This document shows positions 16,100 to 23,033 of a stretch of 29,036 nt of DNA, piece after piece. The notes beneath the pieces were generated by a model that saw only the letters and a program-made list of their open reading frames with translations, did not search any database and was not told where the DNA came from. Position 1 is the first letter of the stretch; every line of letters begins with the position of its first letter. Both the position numbers and the translations under genes were made by a program. Where the stretch lies: contig NZ_CABSIF010000023.1 in assembly GCF_902477725.1 (NCBI RefSeq), forward strand, positions 1 through 29,036, given 5' to 3'. Source of the stretch: an uncultured Desulfovibrio sp. GTDB lineage: Bacteria; Desulfobacterota; Desulfovibrionia; Desulfovibrionales; Desulfovibrionaceae.

Positions 16100-16855
16100 T
16101 TAGCCAAAACGGCCTGTAATATAATCTTCCGTCTGCTTCTTGGCCGGTCTGGTGAACATGACATCCGTGGCGTTGTGTTCAATGAGCCTGCCCATGTAAA
16201 AAAATGCCGTGTAGTCAGAAACGCGGGCAGCCTGTTGCATGTTGTGCGTAACAATGATGATGGAAAGCGATTCGCGCAGTTCGCGGATGCTTTCTTCAAT
16301 CTTTTGCGTGGCAATGGGATCGAGGGCGCTGGCGGGTTCGTCCATGAGCAGCACCTCCGGCTCCACAGCCAGGGCGCGGGCGATGCACAGACGCTGCTGC
16401 TGCCCCCCGGAAAGCCCAAGCGCCGGGCTTTGCAGGCGGTCTTTGACTTCTTCAAAAATGGCGGCCCGGCGCAGGGAAAGTTCCACTTTTTCGGCAATCA
16501 GGCTTTCGTCCCGCAGGCCATTGACGCGCAGGCCGTAGGCCACGTTTTCGTAAATGGTTTTGGGAAAGGGATTGGGCTTTTGAAACACCATGCCCACACG
16601 GCAGCGTAGCGAAACCACATCCGTATCGGGACGGTTCACGTCCTGACCATCCAGAAGGATTTCGCCTTCTACGCGCGCGCCGGGAACAAGGTCGTTCATG
16701 CGGTTAAGACAACGCAGAAAGGTTGATTTGCCACAGCCCGACGGGCCAATCAGGGCCGTGACCCTGCGCGGCTCAAAATTCAGGCTTACTTCGTGCAGGG
16801 CCTTGTTTTGCCCGTAGTATACACTGACGTTGCGTGCCAGCAGATGCTCGTTCAT
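16100..16855 (-). CDS. pstB: Phosphate ABC transporter ATPase PstB
   Basis: Cytoplasmic ATPase that drives phosphate uptake by PstSCA. The 251 residues carry Walker A GPSGCGKST (37-45), the PstB landmarks FLRCLNRMNDLVPGARVEGEILLDG and MVFQKPNPFPKTIYENVAYGLR, signature LSGGQQQRLCIARAL, Walker B VLLMDEPASALDP and the switch region IIIVTHNMQQAARVSD. It overlaps the phoR stop by 4 bp (ATGA). It is unusually placed: it sits in the regulatory operon, while its membrane partners pstC and pstA are encoded in the divergent pstSCA operon. Confidence 0.98.
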   Translation of the reverse strand: MNEHLLARNVSVYYGQNKALHEVSLNFEPRRVTALIGPSGCGKSTFLRCLNRMNDLVPGARVEGEILLDGQDVNRPDTDVVSLRCRVGMVFQKPNPFPKTIYENVAYGLRVNGLRDESLIAEKVELSLRRAAIFEEVKDRLQSPALGLSGGQQQRLCIARALAVEPEVLLMDEPASALDPIATQKIEESIRELRESLSIIIVTHNMQQAARVSDYTAFFYMGRLIEHNATDVMFTRPAKKQTEDYITGRFG

Positions 16856-18762
16856 GAAAGTGCCGCTCCGTAAACGGAAGATAGGGTGAAAACAAGGGCC
16901 GTGCTGCCGTCCTGCGCCGGGCTTTCCGCCCGGATGCGGCCACCGTGCCGTTCAACAATGTGCTTGCAGATGGCCAGCCCAAGACCGGTAGTTGCCTGCC
17001 CCCTGTGCCGCTCCACCTGATAAAAACGTTCAAAAATGCGCTCCAGATCGGCCTTGGGAATACCGGGGCCGTCATCCACCACACGAAAAACTACATCAGG
17101 GCCGCTCACGCGCGCGCTGATGCGAACATCGCCGCCTTCCGGCGCGTAACGTCCTGCGTTTTCAATAAGGTTTCTGAACACCTGCGCCAGATGCGGCTGG
17201 CTTGCCATCACGCGGCAGTCTTCGGGGATATCCACAACCACCGAACACTTGCGGCGCTCAAGCACTTCGCGGCACATGCCCGCGGCTTGCGATACTGCAT
17301 CGCGAGGATCCGTGGGGCTGAGTTCCAGGCTGCCTGTTTTGCCCTCCAGCCGTGCAAGGGTGAGCAGATCGTCCACCATGCGGCTGAGGCAAACCCCGTG
17401 CTTCAGAATGATTTCGCCAAAGCGACGGCATTCGGGCGAGGCATCCAGACTGACGAGGGTTTCCGCATAGCCCTGGATGGCCGTCAGCGGGGTGCGCAGC
17501 TCATGCGACACGTTGGCCACAAAATCGCGGCGCACGCGTTCCAGCCGCATAAGCTCTGTAATATCGTGGAATACCGCCACCGCACCCACGCCTGTCTGGC
17601 CCAGATGCTCAAGACCGCAGGGGCGGGAAATGCATACCGACATGACCTGCCCGGACGAAAGCTCAAGTTGCAGATACCGCTGCTCGCGATTGAGCGTTGG
17701 CTCTTCACCTGCGGCAGCGCCCTCGTGTTCCGCAGAAGGCGGCACGCTGCTTTGTGCTGCGTCTGCCGGGGCTGCCCCAGAGCTGGGCGCAGAGCCGGAC
17801 ATAGAACCTGGCATTGGGCAGGCGGCCATGGCCGCATCCACAGCGGCCTGCAACTGCGGGGATGGAATAACTTCTACCACCTGCGCGCCCAAGGCCGACG
17901 CCGCAGCAGGAAATTCACGCGCCAATGCGCGGTTACAGCGGCGGATGCGCCCATGCGGGCCCAACACCAGCACGCCGTCGCTCATGGTTTCCAGTATGCT
18001 TTCAAGCTGGGCTGTCTGCTCAGCAGCAGTGCGCACATGATCTTCAATATTTTCAGCCATGCGGTTTACAGCTTCAGCCAGCGGAGCAAATTCCCTGCCG
18101 GGAATGCGCCGCAAACGCCGCTGAAAATTCCCCAGTGAAATGGCTTCCACCACAGAGACCATCTGTGAAAGCGAATTGCGCAATGCACCTGAGAGCAGCC
18201 CCGCAAGAATCAACGAGAGCACCAACGTCACAATGCCGATTCTGGTGAATACGGCCACGCGGCTTTCAATTTCCTGTTTCAGATTGTTCAGCGGCAAGGC
18301 AATGCGCAGCAACCGCGCGTCATTTACACGCACCGAGGCATACGCCATATCCGTACCCAACGTTCCGCTCGAACGCACGGAATACCCCTGCCCGCCCTGC
18401 ATGGCAGCCCGTACCTCCGGCCTGTCCGCATGGTTGTCGAGCTTGGAAACCGGCTGCGCGCCCGGCGCTGTGTCGGCCAGCACGTTGCCGCTGTTGTCAA
18501 GGAGCGAAAGCCGTTCCTGAGGCATTTGCAATATGGCTGCCAGTTCGCGCAGGCCTTCAGGATTCGCCCCTGCCTTGCCAAGAATAGCAGCAGAAAGCGT
18601 AGTTTCGCGCAACAACCTTTCGCGCGCCGCGTCAACCTGACTCTGCTCAAAGGAAGCTCTGCCGTAATAAACGGCAATTCCCGAAGCAATGAGCGCTGCG
18701 GCAAGCACGCTGCAAAAAATTCGTGTTCTGAAAGAAAGCATGGTTTTTCTCGCTCGTAACAT
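16852..18762 (-). CDS. phoR: Phosphate-regulon sensor histidine kinase PhoR
   Basis: Inner-membrane kinase that phosphorylates PhoB when phosphate is low. Domain order in the 636-residue product: membrane helix 1 (about 11-33), periplasmic sensor region (34-170), membrane helix 2 (172-194), HAMP (about 191-245), PAS (252-404), HisKA with H420 (FVANVSHELRTPLTAIQGY) and HATPase (NLIENAGRYAPEGG, DDGPGIPKADLERIFERFYQ, TGLGLAICKHIVERHGGRI). The large periplasmic region differs from E. coli PhoR, which has almost none, and resembles Bacillus-type PhoR. An Ala/Ser/Pro-rich insert (about 314-354) interrupts the PAS domain. The start could instead be the ATG at 18741, seven codons later, where GAGCGAG precedes it. 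The gene lies 124 bp after phoB and overlaps pstB. Confidence 0.94.
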   Translation of the reverse strand: MLRARKTMLSFRTRIFCSVLAAALIASGIAVYYGRASFEQSQVDAARERLLRETTLSAAILGKAGANPEGLRELAAILQMPQERLSLLDNSGNVLADTAPGAQPVSKLDNHADRPEVRAAMQGGQGYSVRSSGTLGTDMAYASVRVNDARLLRIALPLNNLKQEIESRVAVFTRIGIVTLVLSLILAGLLSGALRNSLSQMVSVVEAISLGNFQRRLRRIPGREFAPLAEAVNRMAENIEDHVRTAAEQTAQLESILETMSDGVLVLGPHGRIRRCNRALAREFPAAASALGAQVVEVIPSPQLQAAVDAAMAACPMPGSMSGSAPSSGAAPADAAQSSVPPSAEHEGAAAGEEPTLNREQRYLQLELSSGQVMSVCISRPCGLEHLGQTGVGAVAVFHDITELMRLERVRRDFVANVSHELRTPLTAIQGYAETLVSLDASPECRRFGEIILKHGVCLSRMVDDLLTLARLEGKTGSLELSPTDPRDAVSQAAGMCREVLERRKCSVVVDIPEDCRVMASQPHLAQVFRNLIENAGRYAPEGGDVRISARVSGPDVVFRVVDDGPGIPKADLERIFERFYQVERHRGQATTGLGLAICKHIVERHGGRIRAESPAQDGSTALVFTLSSVYGAALS

Positions 18763-18886
18763 GCTGTCGTGGGCAATTACATTTTGAAAATGTGCAGCCT
18801 CAAAACGGTCAAACGATAACGCTGTCTACCATCAGCCAGACGCTCCGCCACCGTTGGCGCACCGCCCTGCTCCCGCTGCTGGGCCC

Positions 18887-19564
18887 TTATTCCTTGATGC
18901 GGTAGCCAACGCCGCGCACAGTCTCCAGCATGGGAGCCGCCTCGCCCAGCTTGGCGCGCAGCCTGCGCACATGGGTATCTACGGTACGGGCGTAGCCTTC
19001 AAAGGAATAACCCCATACGTTGTTGAGAAGCTGCTCCCGGGTGCGGACTGACCCGGCATGCCGCAGCAAGTCTTCAAGCAGGCGGAATTCCGTGGCCGTG
19101 AGGTTCAGCAATTCCCCTTCCACTTCGGCGGAATGCGCCTCGGTGCGCAGGCGTATGCCGTGGCGCTCAAGCACAGGGCTTTCAACCTTGCGCCCACCGC
19201 GCCGCAGCACGGCCTTGACCCGCAGCATCAACTCGCGGACGCTGAAGGGTTTGACCACATAATCATCGGCACCAAGACTCAGCCCCACAACCCGGTCCAC
19301 TTCTTCACCACGTGCGGTGAGCATGAGCACCGGGATGTGGGAGGTTTCAGCCTGCGCGCCAAGACGGCGGCATACTTCAAATCCATCCACACCCGGTAGC
19401 ATCACATCAAGAAGCACCAGGTCGGGGGTATGCTGCCGGGCAAGGGCCAGGCCCTGCGTGCCATCGGCTGCTTCATGCACAGTGAATCCCTCGCGCTCAA
19501 GATTGAAACGCAAAAGTTCACGAATATCGGCTTCGTCTTCAACTATCAGTATTTGCTGGCTCAT
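18887..19564 (-). CDS. phoB: Phosphate-regulon response regulator PhoB
   Basis: OmpR-family transcription factor that binds Pho boxes when phosphorylated. The 225 residues have an N-terminal receiver domain (acid pocket E9-D10, phosphoacceptor D53 in LVLLDVMLP, Thr in LTARGE, Lys in VVKPFS). A C-terminal winged helix follows (LNLTATEFRLLEDLLRHAGSVRTREQLLNNVWG, recognition helix YARTVDTHVRRLRAKLG, wing GVGYRIKE). The ATG at 19564 is preferred: AGAGG lies 8 nt upstream, whereas the GTG three codons earlier overlaps that site. It is first in its operon, behind an outward-facing Pho-box-like element at 19628-19646, which suggests autoregulation. Confidence 0.96.
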   Translation of the reverse strand: MSQQILIVEDEADIRELLRFNLEREGFTVHEAADGTQGLALARQHTPDLVLLDVMLPGVDGFEVCRRLGAQAETSHIPVLMLTARGEEVDRVVGLSLGADDYVVKPFSVRELMLRVKAVLRRGGRKVESPVLERHGIRLRTEAHSAEVEGELLNLTATEFRLLEDLLRHAGSVRTREQLLNNVWGYSFEGYARTVDTHVRRLRAKLGEAAPMLETVRGVGYRIKE

Positions 19565-19627
19565 ATGTTTCACCTCTATGACGCAAACAGAGTACAGCGG
19601 CTTTGTGCGCCAAACTGATGGAGGGCA

Positions 19628-19646
19628 TGTTACAATTGCGTGACGA
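19628..19646 (-). promoter_or_regulatory. Pho-box-like element facing phoB
   Basis: Read on the minus strand: TCGTCAC GCAA TTGTAAC A, two 7-bp half-sites with a 4-bp spacer, the 7-4-7 layout of the enterobacterial Pho box (CTGTCAT-N4-CTGTCAT). It nearly duplicates the element facing pstS at 19722-19740 (TCGTCAY, TTGTAACA shared). It ends about 64 bp before the phoB ATG. No strong -10 follows at the usual 10 bp. Confidence 0.65.
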
Positions 19647-19664
19647 AAAACATTTTAAATAAGT

Positions 19665-19699
19665 TGCAATATTTCAGCATGTTAATTGTATATATTGCA
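19665..19699. promoter_or_regulatory. Dyad in the AT-rich centre of the phoB-pstS divergent region
   Basis: TGCAATAT (19665-19672) and ATATTGCA (19692-19699) form a perfect 8-bp inverted repeat with 19 bp between. It is centred between the two outward Pho-box-like elements and lies in the most AT-rich part of the region. It could be the binding site of a second regulator, or overlap basal promoters such as the TATATT at 19691-19696. Confidence 0.45.
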
Positions 19700-19721
19700 G
19701 TTTCACGCAGTCTTCTGCGTT

Positions 19722-19740
19722 TCGTCATATTTTTGTAACA
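19722..19740 (+). promoter_or_regulatory. Pho-box-like element facing pstS
   Basis: TCGTCAT ATTT TTGTAAC A, two 7-bp half-sites with a 4-bp spacer, as in PhoB binding sites. It lies 70 bp before the pstS ATG and mirrors the element facing phoB. A small hairpin ACGCAG-TCTT-CTGCGT (19705-19720) directly precedes it. A clear -10 hexamer is not visible downstream. Confidence 0.68.
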
Positions 19741-19810
19741 GAGGCGGGCAAAAAGAGAAACGTACCGGGAAACGCCCTGGCACCAACATTAGAAACCAAG
19801 GAGAAAATCC

Positions 19811-20629
19811 ATGTCTATCGGAAAACTGCTCGTCACCGCCCTCGCTGTTCTGAGCCTCAGCGCTCCTGCCATGGCTGCCCAACAGGTCATCATCAACGGT
19901 TCCACCACTGTTCTTCCTGTGGTTCAGAAAGCTGGCGAAGCCTTCATGGCCTCCCACCCCGATGTGGAACTGAGCATTTCCGGCGGCGGTTCCGGCAACG
20001 GCATCAAGGCACTCATTGAAAAGCAGTGCGACATCGCCATGAGCTCGCGCGACATCAAGGAAAAGGAAGTTGAAGCCGCCAAGAAAAACGGCGTGACCCC
20101 CAACCGCGTTGTTGTTGCTATTGACGCCATCGTGCCTGTGGTCAACCCCGCCAACCCGGTTGCCGCCCTTACCTCTGCCCAGCTGCGCGACATCTACGCC
20201 GGCAAGATCACCAACTGGAAGGAACTTGGCGGCCAGGACGGCAAGATCGTTGTTATCTCGCGCGATACGTCCTCCGGTACCTTTGAATGCTGGCAGGAAC
20301 TTATCATGAAGGAAGAGCGCGTTAACCCCGCCGCTCTCATGCAGGCCTCCAACGGCGCTGTGGTGCAGGCCGTTTCCAAGAACAAGAACGCCCTCGGCTA
20401 TGTTGGCCTGGGTTACCTCGACAAGTCCACCAAGGGCCTCAAGGTCAATGATGTGACCGCCACCGCCCAGACTGCCCTTTCCAAGCAGTGGCCCATCGCC
20501 CGCGAACTTTTTGTCTTCACCAACGGCGCGCCTGCTGGCGGTGCCAAGGCTTTTGTTGATTACCTGCTGGATCCCGGCAAGGGCCAGAAGAACGTGCTTG
20601 AAGTGGGTTATGTGCCCCTGGGCAAGTAG
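19811..20629 (+). CDS. pstS: Periplasmic phosphate-binding protein PstS
   Basis: Captures inorganic phosphate in the periplasm and delivers it to PstCA. The 272 residues begin with a Sec signal peptide (MSIGKLLVTALAVLSLSAPAMA, likely cleaved after A22 at AMA-AQ). No lipobox is present, so it should be soluble. Phosphate-contacting loops of the family are visible: INGSTTVLPV, SGGGSGNGIKAL, CDIAMSSRDIKEKE and RDTSSGTFECWQE. AAGGAG lies 9 nt before the ATG. It is first in the pstS-pstC-pstA operon behind a Pho-box-like element. A strong hairpin separates it from pstC, which would favour PstS abundance over the permeases. Confidence 0.96.
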   Translation: MSIGKLLVTALAVLSLSAPAMAAQQVIINGSTTVLPVVQKAGEAFMASHPDVELSISGGGSGNGIKALIEKQCDIAMSSRDIKEKEVEAAKKNGVTPNRVVVAIDAIVPVVNPANPVAALTSAQLRDIYAGKITNWKELGGQDGKIVVISRDTSSGTFECWQELIMKEERVNPAALMQASNGAVVQAVSKNKNALGYVGLGYLDKSTKGLKVNDVTATAQTALSKQWPIARELFVFTNGAPAGGAKAFVDYLLDPGKGQKNVLEVGYVPLGK

Positions 20630-20661
20630 GTAGACTACTACCCGCGTTACACCCACAGCAT

Positions 20662-20699
20662 CGGCGGAGCGGGACGGCATGAGCCTCCCGCACCCGCCG
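20662..20699 (+). other. Intercistronic stem-loop between pstS and pstC
   Basis: CGGCGG-A-GCGGGA (20662-20674) pairs with TCCCGC-AC-CCGCCG (20686-20699): 12 bp around an 11-nt loop with a small internal loop. No T run follows, and it ends exactly at the GGGGAG Shine-Dalgarno of pstC. It is more likely a 3'-end stabiliser or attenuator for pstS mRNA, or a modulator of pstC translation, than a full terminator. Confidence 0.7.
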
Positions 20700-20712
20700 G
20701 GGAGAAAGCGCA

Positions 20713-21603
20713 ATGCGCTCCAGAGACATCAAGGAAAAAGCGGTGCGCGTCACCCTTACCACCATGGCAGGCAGCTCGCTGCTGGCTCTGGCTGGTATTG
20801 TCATTTTTCTCTTCATGGAAGGCCTGCCGCTTTTCAGCGAATACCCCTTCCTCAATTTTCTGTTCGGCAACCTCTGGTATCCGACTGAGGAACCGGGATT
20901 GTTCGGCATATTTCCCCTGCTGGTGGCCTCACTGGCGGTGACGGTACTTTCGTCCCTGCTGGCGGTGCCCATGGGGGTGCTGACGGCGGTTTACCTGACG
21001 GAAATCGCCCACCCCAACGTACGGCGCGTCATCAAGCCCTTTGTGGAGCTGCTGGCGGCATTGCCCTCGGTTGTGCTGGGCTTTCTGGGCATGGTGGTGC
21101 TTGCGCCCTTCTTGCAGGATTATCTGGATGCCGCCACAGGGCTGAATCTGCTCAATGCCTCGCTGGTACTGGCGCTCATGAGCGTGCCGACCATCTGCTC
21201 CGTGTCTGAAGACGCACTCTTCGGCGTGCCACGCGACCTGCGCGAGGCATCGCTGGCACTGGGCGCGACCCGTTGGCAGACAACAGTGCGAGTGGTTATT
21301 CCTGCCGCTCTTTCGGGCATAGGCACGGCTGTGATGCTTGGCATGTCGCGCGCCATCGGTGAAACCATGGTGGTGCTGATGGTTGCTGGCGGGGCAGGCA
21401 TCATCCCCACCTCGCTGCTTGACCCGGTGCGGCCCATGCCTGCCAGCATTGCCGCTGAAATGGCGGAGGCCGCCTTCCGCAGCGAACACTACCACGCGCT
21501 GTTTGCTATTGGCATTGTACTCTTTTTCCTGACGCTGAGCTTCAACCTGGCCGCCGGTTATATTGCCGAAAAGCACCGTCAGGTGGGAACCTCCAGCCTG
21601 TAA
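20713..21603 (+). CDS. pstC: Phosphate ABC transporter permease PstC
   Basis: Inner-membrane permease of the phosphate importer, expected to pair with PstA. The 296-residue protein has about six membrane helices. Its conserved PstC features include IFPLLVASLAVTVLSSLLAVPMGVLTAVYLTEIA, ELLAALPSVVLGFLGMVVLAPFL, the ATPase-contacting EAA loop REASLALGATRWQTTVRVVIPAALSGI, and AIGETMVVLMVAGG. GGGGAG lies 8 nt before the ATG. It follows pstS by 83 bp containing a strong hairpin, and precedes pstA by 57 bp to the preferred start. Confidence 0.96.
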   Translation: MRSRDIKEKAVRVTLTTMAGSSLLALAGIVIFLFMEGLPLFSEYPFLNFLFGNLWYPTEEPGLFGIFPLLVASLAVTVLSSLLAVPMGVLTAVYLTEIAHPNVRRVIKPFVELLAALPSVVLGFLGMVVLAPFLQDYLDAATGLNLLNASLVLALMSVPTICSVSEDALFGVPRDLREASLALGATRWQTTVRVVIPAALSGIGTAVMLGMSRAIGETMVVLMVAGGAGIIPTSLLDPVRPMPASIAAEMAEAAFRSEHYHALFAIGIVLFFLTLSFNLAAGYIAEKHRQVGTSSL

Positions 21604-21660
21604 ACGCACAGTGTTGCAAGGTTGCACAGTATGACGCCAGTTCAGAACGAGGAAAAATCC

Positions 21661-22653
21661 ATGTCAGCCACCAGCCGCCTTACCCCTGTTCCTTCCGCCG
21701 GGCCGAGCATCAAGCTCACACCGCGCCCTCTGGAAGCAGACCTCAAACACCACGATGCGGACGAACCGCCGCGCGAAGAAGGTGCGCGCCTGCAATTTGC
21801 CAGCGGCAAGGGCCGCGGGCAGTACCAGACCTTCATGTTCTGGCTGTTGCGCGCGATTGCCGCCTGCAACGTGCTGGCACTGCTGGCCGTATGCGCTTTT
21901 TTGCTGCAAAACGGCTTGCCTGCCTTAAGCTGGTCGTTCCTGACCGAGGCCCCCCGACAGATGATGACCCAGGGCGGCATATTCCCTTGCATCGTCGGCA
22001 CGGCAATTCTGTCGCTAGGTTCCCTCTTGCTGGCGTTTCCTCTGGGCGTGGCCTCCGCCGTGTACCTCAATGAATACGCCAAGCGCAACGCCTTTGCCCG
22101 CTTTGTGCGTCTGGGGGTCAACAACCTCGCGGGTGTGCCTTCTGTGGTTTTTGGCCTGTTCGGGCTTTCATTTTTTGTTACCTTTTGCGGATTTGGCGTA
22201 AGTATTCTTTCTGGCGTGCTTACCCTTGCGGTTCTGACACTGCCAGTCATTATCGGCACAGCCGAGGAAGCCCTGCGCAACGTGCCGGACACGTACCGCG
22301 AGGCCTCGCTGGCTCTGGGCGCAACCAAATCGCAGACCATTGCCCGCGTTATTTTGCCAAGTGCCCTGCCCGGCATGCTGACTGGGGCCATTCTGGGTGT
22401 GGCGCGCGCCGCGGGCGAAACCGCCGCCATCATGTTTACGGCCTCGGTATTCTATATGCCCAAGGGGCCGGATTCCATATTCAGCCCGGTCATGGCGCTT
22501 CCCTACCATATGTATGTTCTTGCCACGGCAGGTACGGAAATCGACAAGACCCGCCCGCTGCAATACGGCACCGGCCTTGTGCTGCTCTTGCTGGTGCTGG
22601 GCATGAACCTGCTTGCCATCATCCTGCGCGACAGATTGCAGAAACGTTACTAA
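21661..22653 (+). CDS. pstA: Phosphate ABC transporter permease PstA
   Basis: Second phosphate permease. From the ATG at 21661 it has 330 residues. That start is preferred because GAGG (21649-21652) lies 8 nt upstream; ATG 21631 and a TTG at 21622 have no such site. A hydrophilic N-terminal stretch of about 60 residues (Pro, charged) precedes the first membrane helix (FWLLRAIAACNVLALLAVCAFLL). Membrane helices and the EAA loop REASLALGATKSQTIARVILPSALPGM follow, then ARAAGETAAIMFTA. The N-terminal extension is longer than in E. coli PstA. pstB, usually next, is absent here and is encoded in the divergent phoB operon. Confidence 0.95.
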   Translation: MSATSRLTPVPSAGPSIKLTPRPLEADLKHHDADEPPREEGARLQFASGKGRGQYQTFMFWLLRAIAACNVLALLAVCAFLLQNGLPALSWSFLTEAPRQMMTQGGIFPCIVGTAILSLGSLLLAFPLGVASAVYLNEYAKRNAFARFVRLGVNNLAGVPSVVFGLFGLSFFVTFCGFGVSILSGVLTLAVLTLPVIIGTAEEALRNVPDTYREASLALGATKSQTIARVILPSALPGMLTGAILGVARAAGETAAIMFTASVFYMPKGPDSIFSPVMALPYHMYVLATAGTEIDKTRPLQYGTGLVLLLLVLGMNLLAIILRDRLQKRY

Positions 22654-22707
22654 TTCTCACACCCTCCGCCTTCAGACTCCAATACCCTCTCCTTCCCTCC
22701 TCTCTGT

Positions 22708-22731
22708 CAGAGCCCGCGCAAGCGGGCTCTG
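22708..22731 (+). terminator. Hairpin terminator after pstA
   Basis: A 10-bp perfect stem CAGAGCCCGC/GCGGGCTCTG (22708-22717 with 22722-22731) encloses a GCAA tetraloop. The downstream sequence GTCGTGTTGG is T-poor, so termination may be partial, but the hairpin is very stable and lies at the end of the operon. Confidence 0.65.
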
Positions 22732-22966
22732 GTCGTGTTGGCCTTGCCATTCGGGCTAAAAGCAAGGGCAAGCTACTGCATGGCTGCATTTCTGGCGGGC
22801 GGGGTTCATTCTATCCGCTGTTGAGACAGCTGAGAGGTTGTCAGCCTTATGAAAAGGCGCATGTGTTTGGGCATCAGCCTGCTGCGATCCACGGCTTGAT
22901 CTGCTGTAGGCAGTGTTTACAGGCAGGTCTGAACCAACGCTCAAAGAACTGCCTTGGCACAGACGC

Positions 22967-22994
22967 AAAAAGGGAGGCCCGAAGGCCTCCCTTT
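22967..22994 (-). terminator. Intrinsic terminator of the porin gene
   Basis: On the minus strand, AAAGGGAGGCC-TTCG-GGCCTCCCTTTTT: an 11-bp stem capped by a UUCG tetraloop and ending in a T5 run. It lies 40 bp past the porin stop codon. Confidence 0.9.
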
Positions 22995-23033
22995 GAATGC
23001 GTATCAAGCCGTCCGCAGACGGTTGCTCTTGGA

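Larger units (their letters stand above)
22654..23033. other. 380-bp intergenic region between convergent pstA and the porin gene
   Basis: No gene is seen. It contains the two converging terminators (22708-22731 and 22967-22994) and, between them, about 230 bp without convincing coding potential. An imperfect inverted repeat, CTTGCC...GGCAAG, lies near 22742-22772. Short open frames here have no ribosome binding site or recognisable protein. Confidence 0.6.

Noticed and set aside
15994..16497. A 168-codon N-terminal extension of phoU
   Set aside because: The extra frame overlaps pstB out of frame, and a good GGGAG ribosome binding site precedes the internal ATG where PhoU similarity begins.
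22756..23007. An 83-codon minus-strand frame between pstA and the porin gene
   Set aside because: It runs through the porin terminator hairpin, has no ribosome binding site and resembles no protein family known to me.
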